Assembly: GCA_017387685.1 (NCBI GenBank)
Contig: JAFOEU010000108.1
Location: 1-47,891 of the forward strand
DNA from: Clostridia bacterium
GTDB taxonomy: Bacteria; Bacillota; Clostridia; Oscillospirales; CAG-272
Length of the DNA: 47,891 nucleotides
Reading direction: 5' to 3'
Made by a program: the position numbers and the translations under genes. Under the pieces are notes generated by a model, which was not told where the DNA came from, did not search any database, and saw only the letters and a program-made list of their open reading frames with translations. Shown here piece after piece: positions 33,352-41,438 of this stretch (its first letter is position 1; every line of letters begins with the position of its first letter).

Positions 33352-35736
33352 TTATTTACATGTTATTTCTTCTGCGTAGCGGACGGTCTCCATAGCGTCC
33401 TTGGCGTACTTATCCGCGCCGATGCGGTCGGCGTATTCGCGGTTGAGGACGGCGCCGCCGACTACGATCTTTGCCCACGGCGCAGACACGCGGAGCTGCT
33501 TGATCGTTTCCTCCATAGCGGGAACAGTCGTGGTCATCAGCGCACTCAGACCGACGATGGGGGCGTGCAGACGGACGGTTTCCTCGACGATCTTCTCGGG
33601 CGGCACGTCTCTGCCGAGGTCGCACACGGGATATCCGTAGTTTTCAAGTATCAGCTTGACGATGTTCTTGCCGATGTCGTGAACGTCGCCATTGACGGTC
33701 GCGATCACGAAGGGCGGCTTTTCCGATGCGTTTCCGCTCGGCATATGCGCTTTGATGACCTCAAAAGCTGCCTTTGCCGCCTCCGCGCTCATAAGGAGCT
33801 GGGGGAGGTAGACGGTCTTTTTCTCAAATCCCGCCCCGACTTGGTCAAGCGCGGGGATGATCTCGCCGTTGACTATCGCAAGCGGCTCACGCTCCGCGAT
33901 CATTGCCTCGGTGAGTGCCGCCGCGCGGTCGCGAAGCCCCTTCACGATGGCTTTTTGAAGCTCGGAGGCATAGTCTTCCTTGACTTCGGTGACGGTCTGC
34001 GCTACCGTGCTCACCGCTTGTGCCGATGATATGAAATCGGCGCAGTTTTCGTCCAGTCCCGCAAGTGCGCGGTAGGCGTAATAGGTGTTCATCATTTCGG
34101 GGGAATAGGGATTCATAATTGCCGCCGAAAGTCCGCGCCCGAGGGCGAGGGCGAAGAAATTAGAGTTTATCAGATCTCGGTTGGGAAGTCCGAAGGATAC
34201 GTTCGAAACACCGAGCGAGGTGTGGCATCCAAGCTCCTTTTTAATCATTTCGACCGCGCGGAGCGTTTCCTTTGCCGCGTTATTGTCCGCACTTATCGTC
34301 ATTGCAAGCGGATCGAAGATGATATCCTTCTTGCCGATTCCGTATTTCTCGGCTTCGGTGAGGATGCGCTTTGCGATCCCGAAGCGTTCCTCAGCCGTCG
34401 CGGGGATTCCCTTGTCGTCGAGCGTGAGGGCAACGATCAGACCGCCGTACTTTTTCGCAAGCGGGAAGACCGAGTCCATACTCTCCTGCTTGCCGCTGAC
34501 CGAGTTTATCATCGCCTTGCCGTTGTATCGGCGGAGCGCGGACTCCATCGCGGCGGCGTTTGAGGTGTCGATCTGCAAGGGGAGATCAATGATCGCCTGA
34601 AGCTCGCGGATGGCTTCGGTGAGCATTGCGACTTCGTCGATATCGGGCAGACCGACGTTGACGTCGAGGATGTGAACGCCCTTTTCCCCCTCGGCGAGAC
34701 CTTCCTTGAGGATATAGTCAATATCGTGCGCCTTGAGTGCTTCCTTGAAACGCTTTTTGCCCGTCGGATTGATGCGCTCGCCGATAAGGATCGGCTCGTC
34801 ACCGAAGGTGACGGCGTGTGTGTACGAGGCAACGCAGGTGATATTTTTCTTTTCTATTGCCACGGGAGCGAGGTCTTTGCAAGCCGCGACCGTTTTATCG
34901 ATATATTCGGGAGTCGTTCCGCAACAGCCGCCCGCGATGCGGACGCCTTTTTTGACGAGTGCGGAAACCTCCGCGGCGAAATCCTCTGCGGTGACGTCAT
35001 AGTGCGTTTTGCCGCAATGAGAGCAGGGAAGTCCTGCGTTCGGCTTGAGAAGGACGGGAATAGATGCGTATTTGAGGTATTCCTCCACTATAGGAGCAAG
35101 TGCCTTCGGTCCGAGCGAGCAGTTTACGCCGATCGCGTCCGCGCCCATTCCCTCGAGGAGCGCGACCATAGCCGCGGGCGAGGCGCCCGTCATCAGCTTG
35201 CCGTCCTCGGAATAAGCGTTTGAAACGAAAACGGGGAGATCGGAATTCTCCTTTGCCGCAAGGAGCGCGGCTTTGGTTTCGTAGCTGTCGTTCATCGTTT
35301 CGATCATAATGAGATCGGCACCGTACTTTACGCCGAGCTTTACCGTTTCGGCGAAAATCGCAACGGCATCCTCAAAATCGAGGTCGCCGAGAGGCGCGAG
35401 CATCTTGCCCGTCGGTCCGATGTCGAGCGCGACGAACTTTTCTTGCTCACCGACGCTTTCCTCTGCCGCCGCGCGAGCATTTTCGATGGCGGCTTTTACG
35501 ATCTTATCGAGATCTTCAGCGGAAAATTTAAGAATATTCGCTCCGAAGGTGTTGGTGTTGACGATATGGCTTCCCGCATCGTAATACGCGCGGTGGATGG
35601 CGCGGATGACTTCGGGATGAGTGAGATTCCAGAGCTCCGGGAGCTCACCGGGGAGAAGTCCGCGCTCCTGCAGAAGCGTGCCCATTCCGCCGTCGAGGAA
35701 AACAATATTATTTTTGAGAAATTCGGTAATTTTCAT
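33352..35736 (-). CDS. metH: cobalamin-dependent methionine synthase, short form
   Basis: A 794-residue MetH that moves a methyl group from methyltetrahydrofolate through cobalamin to homocysteine. In order: the homocysteine domain (about 1-290, with zinc cysteines in NCSLG and GGCCGTTP), the pterin-binding barrel (about 310-570, with ERINPTGKK and NVGLPD), the cap (about 580-670) and the B12 domain (about 680-794, with the cobalt-ligating His in DVHDIGKN). The C-terminal SAM-binding reactivation domain of about 300 residues is absent, as in many Clostridia, so a separate activation protein is needed. It follows metF by 12 bases. Confidence 0.95.
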   Translation of the reverse strand: MKITEFLKNNIVFLDGGMGTLLQERGLLPGELPELWNLTHPEVIRAIHRAYYDAGSHIVNTNTFGANILKFSAEDLDKIVKAAIENARAAAEESVGEQEKFVALDIGPTGKMLAPLGDLDFEDAVAIFAETVKLGVKYGADLIMIETMNDSYETKAALLAAKENSDLPVFVSNAYSEDGKLMTGASPAAMVALLEGMGADAIGVNCSLGPKALAPIVEEYLKYASIPVLLKPNAGLPCSHCGKTHYDVTAEDFAAEVSALVKKGVRIAGGCCGTTPEYIDKTVAACKDLAPVAIEKKNITCVASYTHAVTFGDEPILIGERINPTGKKRFKEALKAHDIDYILKEGLAEGEKGVHILDVNVGLPDIDEVAMLTEAIRELQAIIDLPLQIDTSNAAAMESALRRYNGKAMINSVSGKQESMDSVFPLAKKYGGLIVALTLDDKGIPATAEERFGIAKRILTEAEKYGIGKKDIIFDPLAMTISADNNAAKETLRAVEMIKKELGCHTSLGVSNVSFGLPNRDLINSNFFALALGRGLSAAIMNPYSPEMMNTYYAYRALAGLDENCADFISSAQAVSTVAQTVTEVKEDYASELQKAIVKGLRDRAAALTEAMIAEREPLAIVNGEIIPALDQVGAGFEKKTVYLPQLLMSAEAAKAAFEVIKAHMPSGNASEKPPFVIATVNGDVHDIGKNIVKLILENYGYPVCDLGRDVPPEKIVEETVRLHAPIVGLSALMTTTVPAMEETIKQLRVSAPWAKIVVGGAVLNREYADRIGADKYAKDAMETVRYAEEITCK

Positions 35737-35748
35737 AAGTAAGCTCCG

Positions 35749-36624
35749 TTATCCGAGAATGTCGGAGAGATTTCGCTGAATAGCCTCGGCAACGTCGGGC
35801 TTGTTCATCGAGTAAACGTGGACGTTTTTGATGCCGTTGGCGAAAAGGTCGATGATCTGATCGGTTGCGTAGGCGATGCCCGCCTGCTTCATCGCCGCGG
35901 GGGTCGTGCCGAACTTGTCAACGAGCGACTTGAAGCGCTGAGGCATAAACGAGCCCGAGAGCTTGATCGCGCGTTCGACCTGATTGCCGTTCGTGATCGG
36001 CATAATTCCGGGGATGATCGGCACGGTGATGCCCGCCTCGCGGATCTTATAGAGGAAGTTATAGAGCAGATTGTTGTCGAAGAACATCTGAGTGGTCAAA
36101 AATTCGCAACCCGCATCGACTTTTTCCTTGAGGTAGAGTATATCTTCCTTTTGATTGGTGCTTTCGGGATGGATCTCGGGATAGCACGCACCTCCGATAC
36201 AGAAATCCGCGCCCGAAGTCTTAAGCTCGCGGACGAGCTCTACCGCGTGCTTATAATCCCAATGCGAGCGGTCGGCATTTTCAAGTCCCGCAGGAATGTC
36301 ACCGCGAAGTGCCATTACGTTAGAAATTCCCGCCGCCTTCATATCTTCAATACGCTCGCGAACGGTTTCGCGTGTCGAGGAAACACAGGTGAGGTGCGCG
36401 AGGGTAGGCACGCCGTAATTTGCCTTTATGTTTTTTGCGATATCGAGGGTGTATTTGCTTGTTCCCCCGCCCGCGCCGTAGGTGACGCTCATAAATGACG
36501 GACGGAGCTTGGCGATCTCCTCGGTCGCGTGCTTAACGCTTTCAAAAGCGGTATCCGTTTTGGGAGGAAAGACCTCAAAGGAGAGGGAGAGTTTGTCAGA
36601 TTTGAAAAGTTCGGTAAGTTTCAT
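35749..36624 (-). CDS. metF: methylenetetrahydrofolate reductase
   Basis: A 291-residue MetF, the FAD-dependent enzyme that makes 5-methyltetrahydrofolate, the methyl donor for the MetH coded right after it. It has the catalytic SFEVFPPK block (Glu near 17), SVTYGAGGGTS, LTCVSSTRE, MALRGDIP and the FLTTQMFFDN strand typical of the family. The length is normal. It is the first gene of metF-metH-fsa, with its own promoter about 34 bases upstream. No SAM riboswitch or T-box fits in that short leader. Confidence 0.95.
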   Translation of the reverse strand: MKLTELFKSDKLSLSFEVFPPKTDTAFESVKHATEEIAKLRPSFMSVTYGAGGGTSKYTLDIAKNIKANYGVPTLAHLTCVSSTRETVRERIEDMKAAGISNVMALRGDIPAGLENADRSHWDYKHAVELVRELKTSGADFCIGGACYPEIHPESTNQKEDILYLKEKVDAGCEFLTTQMFFDNNLLYNFLYKIREAGITVPIIPGIMPITNGNQVERAIKLSGSFMPQRFKSLVDKFGTTPAAMKQAGIAYATDQIIDLFANGIKNVHVYSMNKPDVAEAIQRNLSDILG

Positions 36625-36657
36625 TTTTATGTACCCGATTTTTGAAAATATATAATA

Positions 36658-36686
36658 ATTATATCACAATAATTCTATTAAATCAA
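36658..36686 (-). promoter_or_regulatory. sigma-A promoter of metF-metH
   Basis: TTGATT (36681-36686) and TATAAT (36658-36663) on the minus strand, spacer 17, extended -10 TGA. Confidence 0.75.
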
Positions 36687-36690
36687 TAGG

Positions 36691-36722
36691 AAAAGGAAAA
36701 ACGGCGGTGAGCACCGCCGTTA
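36691..36722 (-). terminator. terminator of the PadR-DUF1700-DUF4097-FAD operon
   Basis: AACGGCGGTG pairs with CACCGCCGTT around CT (36700-36721), followed on the minus strand by TTTCCTTTT. Confidence 0.85.
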
Positions 36723-36725
36723 ATT

Positions 36726-38081
36726 TTATAATATGATCGACCCACCCTTTTTCATTTTATCGCGGAAGGACTCGAAATTGATCTTCTGCAAGACATTCCC
36801 CGATGTCAGAGCCTCATAGCAGGCAACTCCCGCCGCCTCACCCGTTTGATTGAGCGAGATCATAACGCGGAGTGCGCCGTGGGCGTCGCGGTCGGAGTCT
36901 ATAGAGCGGCCGCAGACCATAAGATTCGGGATGCTTTCGGGGAGAATGGAACGGAAGGGTATCTGCCAATAGGTTGGATAGTCTCCGTCTTCGCGCCAAC
37001 GGACTTCCTCGATCTCGCCCGACGGTGTGCTGTGACGCTCCCAACCGTCGAGGTAGCGGAAGGTAGTCGGCATTTGTGGGATATGGACGTCGACGGGATA
37101 CGCGCAGTATCCGATTGCATCGTCGAAATGCTTGCCGTAACAGATATCCTCGCCCGTGATCTGATATGAGCACCGAAGCTGTCGCGTTTCGCGGATGCCG
37201 ATCATCGGAGAGAGTCCGACGAGCGAAAGCTCACGTCCGCACGGATCGCTCTCGCGTAGAATATTCATCATCTCGCGCACCTGACGTCTGCCCTCGATCT
37301 CGGCGCGGGTGAGGATATCTGCATCCGAGCAGTCGCCGACGAACTGCGGCTTGCACCAGTTGGATACGTTTTTAGTGCCCGGTACGTTGATCTCCCATCC
37401 CGCTCTGCCGCCGATGCGGAGGCGGTTTTCGTCGGTGCGGAGAATATTGTTCGGCTTGGTCAGCTTTTCCCACCCCGCAACGCGGGCACCCGTGGTCGCA
37501 GGTTGAAGATCGCCGTGATAATATACATCCATTCCCATATCCGCGCCGAGGAAGCCGTCGGCGGTCGCATCGATGAAGTATTTTGCACGGATCGCGAAGC
37601 GTCCCGATCTGTTTTCGATGATGACAGCTTTCAGTTCGCCGTCCTCGAGGTACGGAGCGGAGTAGCGAGTGTGAAGATAGGGCGTGATGCCCGCCTCGAT
37701 GACCATACGGTCAAGCTCGATCTTCATTTCCTCGGTGTTGAGGACATAGGTGCTGTAATGCGGCGCGCGCCATTTGTTCTCCTTCGGCGGACGGATGCGC
37801 AAGCCGTTTGGAACAGCCTTAAGTCTTTCGATCATTTCCTCGGTGAGCCCCGAAATGATCTGCTTTTTATACGTTATGTCGGTCAGCGAATGCCAGATGC
37901 AAACGTAGGAATTCGTCGCGGTGCCGCCGAAAGCCCCCGCCGCCTCGACTATGGCGACCTTCGCACCGAGCCGTGCCGCCCGTACTGCGGCAAAAACGCC
38001 CGTACAGCTTCCGCCGAGGACGACGATATCAACGTCGTTTATTACCTTTATATCCCTTGCGGGTTCTGTGATGTAACGCAT
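36726..38081 (-). CDS. FAD-dependent oxidoreductase (FAD_oxidored family)
   Basis: A 451-residue flavoprotein with the dinucleotide fold VVLGGSCTGVFAAVRAARLG (about 20-40) and the family stretches YFIDATADGFLGADMGM and MVCGRSIDSDRDAHGALRVM near the C terminus. It is of the FAD_oxidored type (PF12831), often found near carbohydrate genes; the substrate is unknown. It has no signal peptide. AAGGAGC precedes the ATG. The start is nine bases after the DUF4097 gene, so it is the last gene of a PadR-controlled operon, an unexpected partner for DUF1700/DUF4097 membrane-stress genes. Confidence 0.87.
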   Translation of the reverse strand: MRYITEPARDIKVINDVDIVVLGGSCTGVFAAVRAARLGAKVAIVEAAGAFGGTATNSYVCIWHSLTDITYKKQIISGLTEEMIERLKAVPNGLRIRPPKENKWRAPHYSTYVLNTEEMKIELDRMVIEAGITPYLHTRYSAPYLEDGELKAVIIENRSGRFAIRAKYFIDATADGFLGADMGMDVYYHGDLQPATTGARVAGWEKLTKPNNILRTDENRLRIGGRAGWEINVPGTKNVSNWCKPQFVGDCSDADILTRAEIEGRRQVREMMNILRESDPCGRELSLVGLSPMIGIRETRQLRCSYQITGEDICYGKHFDDAIGYCAYPVDVHIPQMPTTFRYLDGWERHSTPSGEIEEVRWREDGDYPTYWQIPFRSILPESIPNLMVCGRSIDSDRDAHGALRVMISLNQTGEAAGVACYEALTSGNVLQKINFESFRDKMKKGGSIIL

Positions 38082-38090
38082 TTTAGCTCC

Positions 38091-39107
38091 TTATTCGATG
38101 GTAATTATAATATTACCCGTAGAGGTTCTGATCTTGCAGGTACCGCCCGAGGTCGTGTGCGGCACCTTGATGCTGCCCGAGCTCGATTCGGTGATGAAGA
38201 CCTTTTCTGTCAGAAGTGTTCCTTCGACTCTGCCCGTGTCGGTTTCGATATCGATTTCCTCTGCATCCGAGAGGTTGAGCTTTACGTCGCCGGTCGAGGT
38301 TTCGATCTCAAATGCTCCCGCGATAACGCTTGTTAAGGTGACGTCACCCGTGCCGCGCTTGATGTTTATATCATTTTCGACGTACACGTTTTTGAGCAAA
38401 ATATCTCCGGTTGAGCCCTTTGATGTGATCCCACTCGCCTCGACGGAGTGAAGCTCGGTTCGTCCTGTACTGCCCGAGAGCGTAATTCTGCCGGTGGCTT
38501 TGACGTTTTCGATAAATATTTCACCCGTCGAAACGCTTGCATCAAGGGAGATAAGTTCTTGATCCGAAACCGTAATATCGCCCGTGGAGGAGGCAAGCCC
38601 GAGCTCGCCCTCGATCTTGGCAAGGAATCTTATATCGCCAGTGGAGGTAGCAATCGCCGAGCCCGTGAACGATAACTGCTCGGAAACGGTAATGTCACCC
38701 GTGTCGGTCGCCGCCGTCAGGGAAGTGTATCGGCTTTCTGGGAGATAAAGAGTCAGGCTTGCCTCGCCGGTGAATATATCGATGTGATCGTACCACTTGC
38801 GGTCATCAACGACCTTGATAACGAGCACGCCCGATTCTATCCCATATTCGAGCTTTTGCGACTTGCTCTCGTCGCAGACGATACTGCATTCGCCGTTATC
38901 GGAGGGGAGAATGACAAGATCGTGCTCTTGGGCAGCGATGAGAATATTACCAAAACCGCCATCAACGGTGTACGTGGATTCCTCAAAGGCTTCGGTTACG
39001 AATCCGTCAAGCTTGAAATCGGTCATAACGAAAGCCGCGCACGCTATCGCGATTCCCGCAATGATCAGAAGAACGGCAACCGTGACGGCAACTATACTTT
39101 TTTTCAT
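38091..39107 (-). CDS. DUF4097-type beta-strand-repeat protein
   Basis: A 338-residue protein with one N-terminal membrane anchor (about 8-30) and an extracytoplasmic DUF4097 beta-solenoid. A short repeat, variants of S-T-G-D-I, occurs about ten times between 130 and 335, each followed by hydrophobic strands, giving one coil per repeat. The function is unknown; such proteins are regularly encoded with DUF1700 and PadR genes and are thought to act in envelope sensing. It overlaps DUF1700 by one base (TAATG) and runs into the FAD oxidoreductase gene. Confidence 0.88.
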   Translation of the reverse strand: MKKSIVAVTVAVLLIIAGIAIACAAFVMTDFKLDGFVTEAFEESTYTVDGGFGNILIAAQEHDLVILPSDNGECSIVCDESKSQKLEYGIESGVLVIKVVDDRKWYDHIDIFTGEASLTLYLPESRYTSLTAATDTGDITVSEQLSFTGSAIATSTGDIRFLAKIEGELGLASSTGDITVSDQELISLDASVSTGEIFIENVKATGRITLSGSTGRTELHSVEASGITSKGSTGDILLKNVYVENDINIKRGTGDVTLTSVIAGAFEIETSTGDVKLNLSDAEEIDIETDTGRVEGTLLTEKVFITESSSGSIKVPHTTSGGTCKIRTSTGNIIITIE

Positions 39108-39697
39108 TATTTTTTCTCCTTTCCTACAAAGAGAGATTTAAAAAATACGCGAGTCAGCCAAAGAATTCCGCGGACTCCCCACTTGCAAACAAATACCCAA
39201 AGCACCGAAAGTCCCGCAAGGAACAAACCGCATCCGAGCAGAAAGAGTGCTGACGGGATATTTCCGAGAGAGAAGAAGAAAGGCGCGGCTACGATTCCCG
39301 CAAATGCGCACGCGGCAAAGCTGATCTCAACGGCGAAGAGCACGATGATGAGCGACCAAAGTGTGACGTAGACTGAAAAAACGACGGACGCAGCGGCTGC
39401 AAGGAGCGGAAACCATATCGGAAATCCGACTATGAGTAGGGTTATTTCAAGACCGTTCAGAGAACGCTTGCGTTTTACTTTTTCCTTAATCAGCTTCGGG
39501 AGAGGTGTATCCTTGATGATCTGCGCGCGTATCTCCTCAATCGGTCCGAGGTCGGCAACTGCTTCTTCCTCCGAAAGACCGTCCTCGATTCGGTCATCGA
39601 TCATTTCGGAATAGTATTCAAGACTTTTTTCCACGTCATCCTCGGGAAGCCCCGCGAGCGCGGATGCAAGCTCGATCAAAAAACGCTCCTTATTCAT
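39107..39697 (-). CDS. DUF1700-family membrane protein
   Basis: A 196-residue protein. The N-terminal cytoplasmic part (about 1-75) is the helical DUF1700 (HAAS-like) signalling region with FLIELASALAGLPEDD and YYSEMIDDRIEDGLSEEEAV. Three to four membrane segments follow (about 82-105, 107-130, 135-160, 165-182). This fold couples a membrane part to PadR regulators, which fits the gene order. It overlaps padR by eight bases and the DUF4097 gene by one base. Confidence 0.9.
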   Translation of the reverse strand: MNKERFLIELASALAGLPEDDVEKSLEYYSEMIDDRIEDGLSEEEAVADLGPIEEIRAQIIKDTPLPKLIKEKVKRKRSLNGLEITLLIVGFPIWFPLLAAAASVVFSVYVTLWSLIIVLFAVEISFAACAFAGIVAAPFFFSLGNIPSALFLLGCGLFLAGLSVLWVFVCKWGVRGILWLTRVFFKSLFVGKEKK

Positions 39698-40010
39698 TGT
39701 CAGCGTCCCCCTTTGTCACAAATTTGTATATAGACATTATCTCTTTCCATTCGTTTTTGAAATCCTCGATGCGCCCGTGACCCGCCTCTGTGATGTGGTA
39801 ATATTTGCGGAGTCTGCCGTTGTGCTCGGCGGTGCGGACGGTGAGCAATTCTGCCGCTTCAAGTCGGCGCAGGATGGGGTAGAGAGTTGATTCCGATATT
39901 TCAATATACGGCTTTATATCCTTGATGATCTGATATCCGTAGGAATCCTCATCCTTGATAGCCGCAAGCACGCAAACGTCAAGCAGACCGCGCTTCATTT
40001 GAATATCCAT
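39690..40010 (-). CDS. PadR-family transcriptional regulator
   Basis: A 106-residue winged-helix regulator with the PadR core (MKRGLLDVCVLAAIKDEDSYGYQIIKDI, STLYPILRRLEAAELL, RKYYHITEAG) and a short C-terminal dimerisation helix. Start 40010 is fixed by GGAGGT seven bases upstream. It leads the operon with DUF1700, DUF4097 and the FAD oxidoreductase. A 21-base palindrome covers the -10 box of its own promoter, so it very likely represses itself and the operon until a ligand releases it. Confidence 0.92.
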   Translation of the reverse strand: MDIQMKRGLLDVCVLAAIKDEDSYGYQIIKDIKPYIEISESTLYPILRRLEAAELLTVRTAEHNGRLRKYYHITEAGHGRIEDFKNEWKEIMSIYKFVTKGDADNE

Positions 40011-40030
40011 ACAATACCTCCTTTGACATA

Positions 40031-40075
40031 ATACTATGTTACACATAGTATATCATATAAGGCAGACTTTGTCAA
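40031..40075 (-). promoter_or_regulatory. PadR operon promoter with overlapping operator
   Basis: TTGACA (40070-40075) and TATACT (40047-40052), spacer 17. The perfect palindrome ATACTATGT-TAC-ACATAGTAT (40031-40051) covers the -10 box and start site, with the ATGT...ACAT halves known from PadR sites. Confidence 0.82.
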
Positions 40076-40086
40076 TAGGATGGATG

Positions 40087-40114
40087 AAAAAAGCACCGAA
40101 AAATCGGTGCTTTT
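40087..40114 (-). terminator. terminator of the second PadR operon
   Basis: AAAAGCACCGA pairs with TCGGTGCTTTT around AAAA, followed on the minus strand by T's; it ends the operon containing DUF2812. Confidence 0.85.
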
Positions 40115-40119
40115 CAAAA

Positions 40120-40440
40120 TTATTTCTTACATTTAACGATCTCTTTGATTTTCACGACGAAGTTCAGATTGATCGCCTCGGTCGCGCCGCGCTTTTCGAT
40201 GAGGATCGCGCCGTCGGTGACTTCCTTGATTACGCCGTTATACTGATTGCCGTCGAAGGCGAAGATGATGCATTCTTTTTCGATAAATCTCTTTGCAAGC
40301 TCAAACATTTCTTTGTTCTCCAATTCTTTATTAAGTATTTTGTTTGCTAAAATAGTTCTTTTTCTGCGTCTTTGCGCGGGTAATATGACTAAAAGCAGAA
40401 TCCATATAGGAAGCAATGCAGCAAATGTTGAAGGTTCCAT
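40120..40440 (-). CDS. small membrane-anchored protein, function unknown
   Basis: A 106-residue protein with one N-terminal membrane helix (about 6-24), a basic stop-transfer RRRKR, a helical region (about 35-55) and a C-terminal beta-rich part (FDGNQYNGVIKEVTDGAILIEKRG) that resembles an SH3/Sm-like or DUF6897-type barrel. I cannot name it firmly. It is the third gene after PadR and DUF2812; its ATG follows the DUF2812 stop by one base, so translation is coupled. Confidence 0.7.
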   Translation of the reverse strand: MEPSTFAALLPIWILLLVILPAQRRRKRTILANKILNKELENKEMFELAKRFIEKECIIFAFDGNQYNGVIKEVTDGAILIEKRGATEAINLNFVVKIKEIVKCKK

Positions 40441-40441
40441 A

Positions 40442-40987
40442 TTATTTCCGTCCGTTCTTCATATTTATATACTTTTTCGCGCAGAAGATGAATACTGCAA
40501 GGTATATTCCCATCAGAGCGCCGTGCAACGCCGCGACCGGATAGTTGCCCAAAGTTATTTGGATTACGCATTGAGGCATAAGACAGCAGAAGAAGAGAAT
40601 AAGCAGGGGTGTCATTCTGCCCTTGAGCACGCGCTCCATCATCATAAGCTTTGATTCCTCATCGCAGAAGATGCCCTCGTCCTCGCGCATTTCAGCGGCG
40701 GACTTGCGGAAATAGGAATATCCCGCGTAGCTCTGAAGATACTCCCAACCGCAGTCGGAAAACATCTGACGGTATTCATCAGGATTTTTTTGTGCGTCCT
40801 GATTATAGTCAAGCTGATATACGACGTCCTCGGGCGTGCATTTTTCGAAATGATAAATGCCCAATCCCGTGACTTTTATGAATTTCCAACCGCTCTTGTG
40901 CATCTCGCGGAGATATTGTTCCTCTTTTTCGTATTCAAATATACTGAAATATCTGAACAGCTTTTTGCAGTAGTTAGAGTTTTTCAT
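40442..40987 (-). CDS. DUF2812-domain membrane protein
   Basis: A 181-residue protein. The N-terminal cytoplasmic part is DUF2812 (about 10-105, with YLREMHKSGWKFIKV and WEYLQSYAGYSYFRK), followed by two membrane helices (about 125-165). DUF2812 proteins nearly always neighbour PadR regulators and are thought to form a membrane signalling pair with them; the signal is unknown. The start overlaps the PadR stop by four bases (ATGA). Confidence 0.85.
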   Translation of the reverse strand: MKNSNYCKKLFRYFSIFEYEKEEQYLREMHKSGWKFIKVTGLGIYHFEKCTPEDVVYQLDYNQDAQKNPDEYRQMFSDCGWEYLQSYAGYSYFRKSAAEMREDEGIFCDEESKLMMMERVLKGRMTPLLILFFCCLMPQCVIQITLGNYPVAALHGALMGIYLAVFIFCAKKYINMKNGRK

Positions 40988-41301
40988 TTTGTTTCTCCCT
41001 TCGCGATCTTGTAAAGACGCTCGATTCGCTTGATCTCAAGCGCGAGAACCTCCTCGCCGAGATCTGTGATCTGGTAGATCTTCCTCTTGTCTTCCTCACG
41101 GATGAAGCGGATGACGCCGTCCTTTTCCATCTTGGAAAGACTGCCGTACATCGTTCCCGGCGCAAGCCTGATGGTACCCTCGGTAAGCTTTTCGACCGTT
41201 TGAACGATGCCGTAGCCGTGGTTCGGTTCGCGCAAGCAGAGAAGAATGTAAAAGGCGGTTTCGGTCATCGGAACGTAGACCTTTTTTATATGCTGATCCA
41301 T
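40984..41301 (-). CDS. PadR-family transcriptional regulator
   Basis: A 105-residue PadR regulator with the core stretches TETAFYILLCLREPNHGYGIVQTVEKL, GTMYGSLSKMEKDGVIRF and YQITDLGEEVL, and a C-terminal dimerisation helix. AAGGAG before 41301 fixes the start. It begins an operon with DUF2812 and the 106-residue membrane protein. A pair of 14-base direct repeats and a palindrome surround its consensus promoter, which suggests strong autorepression. It is not closely similar to the PadR at 39690. Confidence 0.92.
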   Translation of the reverse strand: MDQHIKKVYVPMTETAFYILLCLREPNHGYGIVQTVEKLTEGTIRLAPGTMYGSLSKMEKDGVIRFIREEDKRKIYQITDLGEEVLALEIKRIERLYKIAKGETK

Positions 41302-41322
41302 TTCGTTCTCCTTGTGTTTTAC

Positions 41323-41385
41323 TGCGATGTATCGCACCTCGATATATCGTACCTATATTATATCGCACTTCGATGTATTTGTCAA
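41323..41385 (-). promoter_or_regulatory. PadR operon promoter with two operator copies
   Basis: TTGACA (41380-41385) and TATAAT (41357-41362), spacer 17. The near-identical 14-mers TATCGCACYTCGAT at 41330-41343 and 41361-41374 (31 bases apart, three turns) flank the start site, with the palindromes TGCGATGTATCGCA (41323-41336) and CGATATATCG (41340-41349) overlapping the first. Confidence 0.82.
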
Positions 41386-41406
41386 GAGCTTTTTTGAAAA
41401 AATATG

Positions 41407-41436
41407 AAAAAACTCGCCGAAAAGGCGAGATTTTTT
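41407..41436 (-). terminator. terminator of the MerR-type gene
   Basis: CTCGCC (41413-41418) pairs with GGCGAG (41424-41429); A- and T-runs on both sides (41407-41436) allow termination in both directions. Confidence 0.8.
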
Positions 41437-41438
41437 CA

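Noticed and set aside
36625-36700. SAM riboswitch or T-box before metF
   Set aside because: Only about 27 bases separate the promoter from the ATG, too short for either element.
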